Assembly (NCBI RefSeq): GCF_051200825.1
Contig: NZ_CP195158.1
Location: forward strand, 2,108,001-2,172,000
Direction: 5' to 3'
Source of the DNA: Formosa sp030427735
GTDB taxonomy: Bacteria > Bacteroidota > Bacteroidia > Flavobacteriales > Flavobacteriaceae
Length of the DNA stretch: 64,000 bases
How positions within the stretch are numbered: the first letter of the stretch is position 1; each line of letters begins with the position of its first letter. The notes under the pieces are model-generated. The model was not told the DNA's origin. It did not search any database and saw nothing but the letters and a program-made list of their open reading frames with translations. Below are positions 54,256 to 62,518 of the stretch, piece by piece. The position numbers and the translations under genes are program-made.

Positions 54256-55656
54256 TTAATCATTATTAGTTTCGAAATCTAAAATGTGCTCATGAATATG
54301 GTTTTGCGATCGAATAGTATCGGCTACAACATTTTGTAATACCACATGCTTAATTGGTAATTCCTCCTGGCCTAATATTCTAGACACATAATCTACATTC
54401 GAGGCTTTTATATTACTTAAAAACACATCTTGTATTGGTGTTAATTTACGTTCTATAGTAGGCACCAAATCGCGCCATTGGTACAATACATCGGTTTCTA
54501 TACCCAAAATACCATTTTTAACGGCACCTGCTTCAATATTATCAACAATAATATTTTTGACGTAACCACCACGGCGCTCGTTAGTTTTTATAAACACCAA
54601 ATGAAACATCTTCGCATCTGGAGCCACTTTAGAATTTTCTACAAATACATTTTCTATTCCACCAGAAAGTTCGCTACCTATAGCCATTAACTGATGACCG
54701 TTTTTAACCAAGCAGTTGCGCATTACAATATTTTTAGCCGGTGTATTTAAACGCCAGGCGTCTTGATTTCTACCAGATTTTACAGCGATGGCATCATCAC
54801 CTTGATCGAACACACAATCTTCTATTAATATATTCTGACTCATTTCTGGGTCTACACCATCGTTATTATGGCCGTGAGCGTACACCTTTACTTCTCTGAT
54901 AACAATATCTTTAGACAAATAAGGGTGAATCGTCCAAAACGGGCTATTGGTTATGGTTACGCCTTCCAACAACACTTTCTCGCAACGATTAAACTGAATA
55001 AATTGCGGTCTAAAATGTGCCGTATCGTTAACCATTTGGCGGTCTTCAACAGGAGTGTTATTGGCTGCCATAAAATATAATTCTTTCAGGTTTTGCATAT
55101 GCCCTTCTGGTCTCGAAAACCAGGTTTGCCACACATCCATTTTAGCTTTTAATTCGCCAGAACCTGTAATAGCTACATTTTCACAGTTGTAAGCATAAAT
55201 CAAAGGCGAATAATTATAGCACTCCATGCCTTCCCAAGTAGAATGTACGGCTGGTAAATAATCGTTAGGTGCTTCCGAAAATAAAAGGATTGCACCAGCT
55301 TCCAAATGCAAATTTACATGACTTTTTAAATGAATGGCCTTGGTTAACCACTCTCCTGAAGGAATTATAACTCTTCCGCCGTTATTTTTATTGGCCAAAT
55401 CAATTGCCTTATGTATCGCGGCTGTCGTTTTATTTTTATCGCCCAAAACGGCACCATAATCGGTAATTACAAATGCTTTAGTACTACTAAAATCAGGTAT
55501 TTTAATATTTGGCATATCAAAAGGCGCTTTTACAGTGACTTCTGTTATTGCTAAACCTTCTTCTTTACTAGGACTATTGTTTTTATTGGAAGTGTCTTTG
55601 CAGCCCAAGAGACACAACAAGAACATACTCGTTATATTAAAAACTATTTTACGCAT
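54256..55656 (-). CDS. GH28 pectin-degrading hydrolase (lipoprotein), second copy
   Basis: 466-aa beta-helix lipoprotein (CLLGC, Cys19). Motifs: ITDYGAVLGDKNKTTAAIHK at the start, HNNDGVDPE (Asp266), GDDAIAVKSG (Asp287, Asp288), GSELSGG (327-333, where classical enzymes have GHG) and IKTNE. This pattern matches many Bacteroidota GH28s in rhamnogalacturonan loci. It is only distantly similar to the GH28 at 42765-44219, so the two probably cut different linkages. It lies 22 nt upstream of the GH115 gene and 116 nt downstream of susD, with a terminator-like hairpin between. Confidence 0.93.
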   Translation of the reverse strand: MRKIVFNITSMFLLCLLGCKDTSNKNNSPSKEEGLAITEVTVKAPFDMPNIKIPDFSSTKAFVITDYGAVLGDKNKTTAAIHKAIDLANKNNGGRVIIPSGEWLTKAIHLKSHVNLHLEAGAILLFSEAPNDYLPAVHSTWEGMECYNYSPLIYAYNCENVAITGSGELKAKMDVWQTWFSRPEGHMQNLKELYFMAANNTPVEDRQMVNDTAHFRPQFIQFNRCEKVLLEGVTITNSPFWTIHPYLSKDIVIREVKVYAHGHNNDGVDPEMSQNILIEDCVFDQGDDAIAVKSGRNQDAWRLNTPAKNIVMRNCLVKNGHQLMAIGSELSGGIENVFVENSKVAPDAKMFHLVFIKTNERRGGYVKNIIVDNIEAGAVKNGILGIETDVLYQWRDLVPTIERKLTPIQDVFLSNIKASNVDYVSRILGQEELPIKHVVLQNVVADTIRSQNHIHEHILDFETNND

Positions 55657-55702
55657 ACAGTTTTATTTTTATATGAATTCTGAAATTAAAAACTCAGTTA
55701 TG

Positions 55703-55740
55703 TTAAAAAATAAACGCTATTATAAAATAATAGCGTTTAG
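55703..55740 (-). terminator. intra-operon terminator after susD
   Basis: Perfect 12-bp stem (TAAACGCTATTA 55711-55722 and TAATAGCGTTTA 55728-55739, 5-nt loop), followed on the minus strand by TTTTTT (55710-55705). It would cut transcription after SusC/SusD and lower GH28-GH115 expression, unless read through. Confidence 0.85.
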
Positions 55741-55772
55741 GGTTGTAAAAAACACACTTATTAATTTTAAAA

Positions 55773-57641
55773 TTAATAACCTGGGTTTTGCATTTGATTC
55801 CTTTCTTCTGGTGATAACAATACTCCATTTACGGTTACTGACTCTAAATAACTTTGCGGAATAGGTCTTAAAGCATGATGTTGATCTACATTAGGAGCTG
55901 CTTCTGGATTAAACGCTCTTGCTCGAGTTACCAAAGTATTTGTTCTAACTAGATCTACCCAACGATGAAACTCTCCCATTAGTTCTCTAGCTCTTTCATT
56001 TAACACAAAATGGATAAACATATCTGGCTTAGAACCAACACCAGCAGGATACATTTCCTCCGCTGCTTCTGGAGTGCCTGGTGTAAAATAAGCCTCTGTG
56101 GCCTGCATTTCACTTTCGGTACTTGATTGTTCGCCCTCTGTAACTTGTTCTGCTAAATAATAAACAGAACTGCGAGTTTCTCCATCTTTATAGGCAGCTC
56201 TACTTCTTAACGCATTAATATAATTTAATGCTGTACCATAATCTCCCAATCTACCATAAGCCTCTGCTGCGATTAAATATGTTTCGCCTAAACGTGCTAA
56301 AATTCCATCTCTAGTTCCTTTTGCATCATTAAATGACGTTCTGAATGGATCTCTGTATTTTGATAGTGATGGATAAGTACTTACATCATAATCGGTACCT
56401 TCGGCATCATTAGTATAACGCACAAGCATTAAAGGTGCAAAGGTATCTTTGTAATCCTCTGTAAAACGAGTATCACCAGCATCATTAACCAACATAACTA
56501 TCGCGGTATCACCAACACCAAATTTAGGTTGTCCTACCAAGCTTGGATCTGGAGCATTGTCTGCTGTCCAATTAGGAATACCATTAGTATTAACTGCAGT
56601 GTAAGATGTTTGAAAACTTTTGTAGAAACGAGAATCGTTAGTTCTATCAAAAATATCTAAAGCATAATCGGTTGGCTTTAAACGCTGGAATTCCCTTCCG
56701 TCGTAAAGATTACGCGTCATACCTGGAAAGTTTCTGTAAACAGATAAAAAGTACATATGTGTTTGGTTTCCATAACGCCCCATTAACGCTTGAGTATCAT
56801 CAAACTGAGAGGCCAATATGATTTCGCTTAAAGTTTCATTAGAACCGTTAACACTCGTATAATTAAATATGTCGTTGTAATCTGGAGCTAGAGTACGGCT
56901 TGAAATAACCATCTCTGCATATTTTGCAGCATTTTCCAAGTCTGTAGACTGAGTTAAATCTGCATTTTGCTCACTAGCTCTATTTAAATATACCTTAGCT
57001 AAAAAATGTTGTGCCGCGGCTTTAGTAATTCGTCCCGTTTGCGAAGGTGTTACTGGTAACAGTTCTTCGGCTCGTAATAAATCTTCAATTATAAGGTTAA
57101 AGCCTTCTTCTTTAGTAGCTCTAGGAAACTCTGCTGTATCCTCTGCTATTGGTGAAGTTGAAATTGGTACGCCTCCAAATTGTTCTATTAATTTAAAATA
57201 ATTAAAGCCTCTTAAAAAATATACTTCTCCTAGACGAGTATTCATCAATTCTTCATCTAAAGGATCTCCCAATACTTCTGGAATTTTTTGAATACCAGTA
57301 TTACATAAATTTATTTGAGCATACATATTATCCCATAAAGGTGATAAATTTCTGGTTTCTAACGGATCTAGCACTGGAGAATAAGTATTCCATTGCACAT
57401 GGTCTCTACCACCACCATTAGTAAATTCGTCTGTTCCGTAATTGGTTAATGTATAAGACCACTCGTAATTATGATGAAAACGTAATCCTTCATAAGCACC
57501 ATTAACCAATTCTTCTATTCCTGCTTTAGTATCATAACGCTCTTGGGTAAGCGTTGCTACCATTTCTTCTTCTAAAAAGTCGCTACAAGACGATAATAAT
57601 CCTGTAACACTAATTAACGTTATTATTAATATTTTTTTCAT
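55773..57641 (-). CDS. SusD/RagB-family glycan-binding lipoprotein (PUL 2)
   Basis: 622-aa SusD homologue with lipobox LLSSC (Cys19). TPR-like N-terminal part (KAGIEELVNGAYEGLRF), YFLRGFNYFKLIEQFGGVPI, YLIAAEAYGRLGDYGTALNY and the C-terminal FNPEAAPNVDQHHALRPIPQ, ending in MQNPGY. It is longer than typical because of loops in the 250-520 region. It would hold pectin oligosaccharides for the partner SusC, encoded 11 nt upstream. Confidence 0.96.
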   Translation of the reverse strand: MKKILIITLISVTGLLSSCSDFLEEEMVATLTQERYDTKAGIEELVNGAYEGLRFHHNYEWSYTLTNYGTDEFTNGGGRDHVQWNTYSPVLDPLETRNLSPLWDNMYAQINLCNTGIQKIPEVLGDPLDEELMNTRLGEVYFLRGFNYFKLIEQFGGVPISTSPIAEDTAEFPRATKEEGFNLIIEDLLRAEELLPVTPSQTGRITKAAAQHFLAKVYLNRASEQNADLTQSTDLENAAKYAEMVISSRTLAPDYNDIFNYTSVNGSNETLSEIILASQFDDTQALMGRYGNQTHMYFLSVYRNFPGMTRNLYDGREFQRLKPTDYALDIFDRTNDSRFYKSFQTSYTAVNTNGIPNWTADNAPDPSLVGQPKFGVGDTAIVMLVNDAGDTRFTEDYKDTFAPLMLVRYTNDAEGTDYDVSTYPSLSKYRDPFRTSFNDAKGTRDGILARLGETYLIAAEAYGRLGDYGTALNYINALRSRAAYKDGETRSSVYYLAEQVTEGEQSSTESEMQATEAYFTPGTPEAAEEMYPAGVGSKPDMFIHFVLNERARELMGEFHRWVDLVRTNTLVTRARAFNPEAAPNVDQHHALRPIPQSYLESVTVNGVLLSPEERNQMQNPGY

Positions 57642-57652
57642 TGCTTTTTTAA

Positions 57653-60600
57653 TTAAAATATTAAACTTAATCCTAACACAAAACTTGTTGGAGCGCCATC
57701 ACTATCTATAAAATCGGTTTTTGAATATAACCAAGGGTTATTGGCTTGTGCATAGATTTTAAACTTAGTCATACCTAAATCATCCAATACCTGATCTGGC
57801 ATATAATATCCTAAAGATAAGTTTCTCAGTTTTACAAAAGAGCCGTCTTGATAATTCATGGCACTATAATGTACTGGCTGGCCACCGTTGTTAAAATCTG
57901 CGATTGGGTATTCGTTTGTTGGATTGTCTGGTCTCCAATAATCTACCTTTCTACTGGCATAACGACCTTGCATATCTACAGCACCTCCTGTAACAGTGTG
58001 TCCCCATCTAGAGAATAAAAATACATAAAGTTCGAAATTTTTGTAGTTAAACGTATTTTGTAAACCTGCAATCCACTTAGGATTGGCTTGACCGATAATT
58101 TTCTGATCCTCGTTTGCATCAATTTTATTATCTCCATTTAAATCTCTAACCTTAATATCTCCAGCCTTGTAATCGTGTCCGTTAGCATTATACAAAGCCA
58201 TTTCCTCTGCATCGTCTAATTGCCATATACCCACTTTTTCGTAGTCGTAATATACACTAATAGGCTCCCCAATAAACCATCTGTTTACTAAATCATCTTC
58301 ACCAGTTACCAAGCTTACAATTTCTTCTTTATTTTTAGTAAATGTAAAGTCTGTAGACCAAGTAAAATCTTTAGAATCAACGTTTATAGATGATAAAGCG
58401 ATTTCAATACCACTGTTTCTAGTTTCACCTGCATTTACGGTAATGTTGCCATAACCTGTAACAGAGTTAGGACGTTTATCTAATAAAATATCTTCGGTAT
58501 CTGCACTGTAATAATCTATAGACCCAGTTAATCTGTTATTGAAGAAACCAAAATCCAGCCCCAAGTTAAACGAGCTTGTTTTTTCCCAACCTAAAGTTCT
58601 ATTCGGAATAGAACCTCTATTATCTTCAGAAGCTTTTGGGTCGCCTGTAATATAACCTTTAGCAGGATCGCTACCAAACACATAAGCCGATGACTGTAAG
58701 GCTCCTGAAGTACCATATGGATCTACAGCCTGATTACCTACAGTACCATAACCTCCTCTTAATGCCAATTGACTAATCCAAGACACATCACGTAAGAAAA
58801 TTTCTTGGTCTAATTTCCACTTCAAAGCTAAAGACGGAAAGAAATCCCACTTATGCCCTTGACTTAACACCGATGATCCATCTGAACGTCCTGTAACAGT
58901 AACAATATATTTATCTTTAAACGCATAGTTAACGCGAGCCATATAAGATAACAATGTTTGTTTATTGTATCCAGAACCCCAACCATCTAAAGCCCCTCTA
59001 TTTGTAGACCCTAGGTTATACCACAACTGACTGTCATAAGGTAAGTCTGTTGCTGTCATACTCGACGATTCATTTTGAATGGCTGACGAACTTTGTAACA
59101 AGGTTACTCCTAAACGATGATTTTCATTAAAAGTTTTATCATATGTTAATAAATTTTCTAATGTCCATGACAAATTTCTACCTTCATCAGATCGGGCATA
59201 ATTTGTTGAAGATGGTGCTCCACCACCTCTCAAGCTAGATTCTGCAGTTTGAAACTGACCATTTCTATAAGTTCTTATATCTGGACCAAAAATTGATTTA
59301 AAGTGTAATCCTTCTGTAATTCTAAAATCTGCAAAAAAGCTACCGAAAACCCTTAAATTGGTACGTTCGTTAATTACCTCGTCATAATCGCGTATCGGGT
59401 TTACAATATTGGTATCTGCTCCTGGGTTAAAAATAAAGTTTCCGTCGGCATCGTAAGGCACTGCATAAGGTAACTGTCCTCGAGCTTTAGCGTATAAATT
59501 TCCAGCACCTCTAGAACCTCCCTCAACATAACCATAATCTTGTACACTATATAAGGTATTTAAAGTTCCTCCCATGGTAAACCAGTCGGTCGCTTTAAGT
59601 TCTGCACTTACCAATCCAGTATACTTAGTGTACTCCTGTCCTTTTACAGCACCTGTTTGGTGTAAATAACCACCAGAAATAAATGTCTTTAATTTTTCTG
59701 TACCCCCACTAGCGCTTAAATTATATTGCTCGGTCATTCCTGTTTGTGTAACATAATCTGCCCAATCGGTGGTGCGTACATCATTTGCGTTATACACTGG
59801 GTTACCATCAGAACCTATTTCGGCTACTAAATTATCTTTATCAATCCAAGAGTATCCTGCTGCAATACTCTCCCAAGCTGCTGCATCTTGTCCGAAATAT
59901 TGAAAATCTTTTACTGGATCGGCATAATTCATAACATTACCATTAGCATCGTTATACAAGCCTGCTGTACGCAAAGCATCTCTTCTATACTTGGCGTATT
60001 CACCTCCGTTAAAATAATCGGCTTTATCATAGATTTCTTCAAAAGCCACCGAAGTTTCAAAATTAATTTGCATTTTGCCTCCACTTCCTCGTTTTGTGGT
60101 TACCAAAACCACACCATTAGATCCTCTAGATCCATAAATAGCGGTTGCAGAAGCGTCCTTTAACACTTCAATAGATGCAATATCGTTTGTGTTTAACATT
60201 TCTAATCCACCAGTCTGTAAAGGCACCCCATCTACAACATATAAAGGCCCGTTACCACCAGAAATAGAACGGTTACCACGAATACGGATACTCCCTACTT
60301 CACCAGGACGAGCATTGGTGGTAATATCTACCCCTGCCGCTTTACCTTGAACACCTTGTAAAGCATTTGTTGTTGGCTGAATAACCAATTCTTCTGCAGA
60401 TACCGAAGAAATGGCTCCTGTAACATCACTCTTTTTCTGAGTACCATACCCTACAACCAAAACTTCGTCAAGAACAGCTGTATCTGTTTGTAAAATTACA
60501 TCGATAGAATTTGAAGTTCCTACCGTTTTTTCAATCGTTTGAAATCCTACATACGAAAAAACAAGAGTTTCTCCTGCTAAAGCAGAAATTTCATAGTTTC

Positions 60601-60775
60601 CATCAAAATCGGAAACTGTTCCGTTAGTTGTACCTTTAAGCAGCACGTTTACGCCTGGTATTGGCATACCAGAATCATCAATAATTGTCCCCTGTATTAC
60701 CTTGGTTTGGGCATAACCGACACCCGATAATAAAGAGAAAACAAACACCAATAAATAAATTAGTTTTCTTTTCAT
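57653..60775 (-). CDS. SusC/RagA-family TonB-dependent transporter (PUL 2)
   Basis: 1040-aa transporter with signal peptide (GVGYAQ), carboxypeptidase-like domain (IQGTIIDDSGMPIPGVNVLL, VSDFDGNYEIS), plug (VVGYGTQKKSDVTGAISSV, IYGSRGSNGVVLVTTKRG) and barrel ending in TSFVLGLSLIF. It imports the oligosaccharides produced at the surface by the PUL 2 enzymes. First gene of the minus-strand operon; an ACAGGAT-type promoter lies 30 nt before its ATG. Confidence 0.96.
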   Translation of the reverse strand: MKRKLIYLLVFVFSLLSGVGYAQTKVIQGTIIDDSGMPIPGVNVLLKGTTNGTVSDFDGNYEISALAGETLVFSYVGFQTIEKTVGTSNSIDVILQTDTAVLDEVLVVGYGTQKKSDVTGAISSVSAEELVIQPTTNALQGVQGKAAGVDITTNARPGEVGSIRIRGNRSISGGNGPLYVVDGVPLQTGGLEMLNTNDIASIEVLKDASATAIYGSRGSNGVVLVTTKRGSGGKMQINFETSVAFEEIYDKADYFNGGEYAKYRRDALRTAGLYNDANGNVMNYADPVKDFQYFGQDAAAWESIAAGYSWIDKDNLVAEIGSDGNPVYNANDVRTTDWADYVTQTGMTEQYNLSASGGTEKLKTFISGGYLHQTGAVKGQEYTKYTGLVSAELKATDWFTMGGTLNTLYSVQDYGYVEGGSRGAGNLYAKARGQLPYAVPYDADGNFIFNPGADTNIVNPIRDYDEVINERTNLRVFGSFFADFRITEGLHFKSIFGPDIRTYRNGQFQTAESSLRGGGAPSSTNYARSDEGRNLSWTLENLLTYDKTFNENHRLGVTLLQSSSAIQNESSSMTATDLPYDSQLWYNLGSTNRGALDGWGSGYNKQTLLSYMARVNYAFKDKYIVTVTGRSDGSSVLSQGHKWDFFPSLALKWKLDQEIFLRDVSWISQLALRGGYGTVGNQAVDPYGTSGALQSSAYVFGSDPAKGYITGDPKASEDNRGSIPNRTLGWEKTSSFNLGLDFGFFNNRLTGSIDYYSADTEDILLDKRPNSVTGYGNITVNAGETRNSGIEIALSSINVDSKDFTWSTDFTFTKNKEEIVSLVTGEDDLVNRWFIGEPISVYYDYEKVGIWQLDDAEEMALYNANGHDYKAGDIKVRDLNGDNKIDANEDQKIIGQANPKWIAGLQNTFNYKNFELYVFLFSRWGHTVTGGAVDMQGRYASRKVDYWRPDNPTNEYPIADFNNGGQPVHYSAMNYQDGSFVKLRNLSLGYYMPDQVLDDLGMTKFKIYAQANNPWLYSKTDFIDSDGAPTSFVLGLSLIF

Positions 60776-60804
60776 ATTAAATAATAGTTAGTATTTATGT
60801 TTTC

Positions 60805-60840
60805 CAAATATATCCAACGGTTTTGCCCTTAGTATCCTGT
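60805..60840 (-). promoter_or_regulatory. ACAGGAT-N21-(-7) promoter of the PUL 2 SusC operon
   Basis: Minus strand: ACAGGAT (60840-60834), 21 nt, then a perfect -7 box TATATTTG (60812-60805), 29 nt before the ATG at 60775. No TTTG occurs at -33; the 7-mer stands there instead. Confidence 0.7.
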
Positions 60841-61175
60841 GCTATGCTGAATGTTATTGTTTACAACGCTACAAAATCAATGCAATTCTTTAAAAATCAA
60901 TATGTTACACATTTAACAAAAAATTAAAATTTTTATTTTGCAAATGTGATTTCACAAATAAAACAGCAATAATATTTACAATACATTAATTTAAAAGGCT
61001 TAAAAATACAAACATCGCACCCAAAGAACTTCACTAACTATATAATCGCAAACCATTAACAAATCAAGAAAGACACCTATTGATTTGACAATCAATTAAC
61101 TATATTAAATTCTTAACATCAAGACGGGCTTTGCCCCATAACAACATAAAAACAGAACGCGTTTCTCAGGACGGG

Positions 61176-61211
61176 ACAGGATGGTACTTTTAGCAAATAG
61201 CGATATTTTTA
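61176..61211 (+). promoter_or_regulatory. ACAGGAT-N21-(-7) promoter of the PL22-GH106 operon
   Basis: ACAGGAT (61176-61182), 21 nt, then TATTTTTA (61204-61211), 5 of 6 positions of TAnnTTTG, 45 nt before the ATG at 61257. ACAGGATGGT is shared with the CE12 promoter. Confidence 0.6.
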
Positions 61212-61256
61212 GCCAACCAATTACACAAACTAATTACCAAAACCATATAACTAATT

Positions 61257-62516
61257 ATGAAATTACCAACGGCTTATTACATTGTTCTATTAAGTTTAAT
61301 GGTATTGTCGTGTAAAAAAAATAACAACACACCCAGTAAGCAAACTGAAACTATTACTGTTCCCGTTCTGGAAACCGGTTCACAATCGCCGATGCCCAAT
61401 ATTTGGATTGATAGGGACACGGAACACAAAATAAAAAAGCTAACAGATCGCAAAGGCGCAAACCGCAGTTTCTATTTTCATAACAATCCGTTTTTACCAT
61501 CGCAAGACGGTTCAGAAACTTTAATGGTATTTTATGGGGATAGTGGTAATAATAAACAACTCTATACGGTTAATCTTTCAACTAAAGAAACGCAACAAAT
61601 TACAACCAAACCAGGTGACAAACATGGTGAAATATTAGCTGTAAACTCCAGAAAAGTATTTTACACGGTAAGCGATAGTCTTTTTGCGACGCATATCGAT
61701 AGTAAGGAAACGGAATTCATTTATAAATTTCCAGATTCGCTTGTTGGTTCTATGATAACAATTAATGCTTCAGAAAACATCATGGCAGGAAAAATCGTCA
61801 ATGCCGAAGCGAGTAAAGCATTAAGAAAAACCTTAACCGGTCGTGGTAACTTCGATAAAATTTACGAAGCCAAACTAAATCGTTCTTTGGTAAAACTGGA
61901 CTTAGAAACCAAAACCATGACACCCTTTTTCTCGGAGAAGGCTTGGTTGAACCACTTACAATTTTCGCCAACAGATCCCGATAATCTCATGTATTGTCAC
62001 GAAGGGCCTTGGCATAAAGTAGATCGTATTTGGAATATCGATATTCACAATCACAACAATCGACGCATTCACGAACGCACGGTCGATCGTGAAATTGCGG
62101 GTCACGAATTTTTTAGTCCCGATGGACAAACCGTTTGGTTCGATTTGCAAATTCCTCGAGGCGAAACCTTTTACTTGACTGGCAAACACTTAGAAACCAA
62201 TCAAGAAACTCGCTACGCGCTTAAACGAAACGAATGGTCCATACATTATAATATTGCCCCAGATATGAAATCGTTTGCGGGCGATGGCGGCGATGAAAGT
62301 CAGGTAGCGCATGCTAAAGACGGTATGTGGCTCTATCATTTCACGCCTAAAAATGATTCGCTTGTTTCCGAAAAATTAGTCAATATGAAACACCATAATT
62401 ACGATCTGGAACCGAATGTTCATTTTACACCAGATGGGAAATGGATTGTTTTTAGAGCTAATTTTGAAGGCGACACCCAAATTTATGCAGTTGAACTAAA
62501 AAAATCTGAAATTTAA
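61257..62516 (+). CDS. PL22-like oligogalacturonate lyase (lipoprotein)
   Basis: 419-aa beta-propeller protein with lipobox VLSC (Cys19). Family marks: DTEHKIKKLTDRKGANRSFYFH, NHLQFSPTDPDNLMYCHEGPWHKVDRIW, AGHEFFSPDGQTVWFD, NEWSIHYNIAPDMKSF and LEPNVHFTPDGKWIVFRANF. The His residues in these motifs correspond to the metal-binding and catalytic ones of PL22. It would cleave short oligogalacturonides, or unsaturated products of rhamnogalacturonan breakdown, in the periplasm. It is first of a plus-strand operon and is followed 2 nt later by the GH106 gene. Confidence 0.85.
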   Translation: MKLPTAYYIVLLSLMVLSCKKNNNTPSKQTETITVPVLETGSQSPMPNIWIDRDTEHKIKKLTDRKGANRSFYFHNNPFLPSQDGSETLMVFYGDSGNNKQLYTVNLSTKETQQITTKPGDKHGEILAVNSRKVFYTVSDSLFATHIDSKETEFIYKFPDSLVGSMITINASENIMAGKIVNAEASKALRKTLTGRGNFDKIYEAKLNRSLVKLDLETKTMTPFFSEKAWLNHLQFSPTDPDNLMYCHEGPWHKVDRIWNIDIHNHNNRRIHERTVDREIAGHEFFSPDGQTVWFDLQIPRGETFYLTGKHLETNQETRYALKRNEWSIHYNIAPDMKSFAGDGGDESQVAHAKDGMWLYHFTPKNDSLVSEKLVNMKHHNYDLEPNVHFTPDGKWIVFRANFEGDTQIYAVELKKSEI

Positions 62517-62518
62517 TC

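Larger units (their letters stand above)
60776..61256. other. divergent intergenic region, SusC operon and PL22/GH106 operon
   Basis: 481 nt with no gene. It is AT-rich, with a promoter of the ACAGGAT type at each end (entries below) and nothing recognisable in the middle 330 nt, other than an ATTGATTTGACAATCAAT-like inverted repeat near 61079-61097. Confidence 0.5.
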
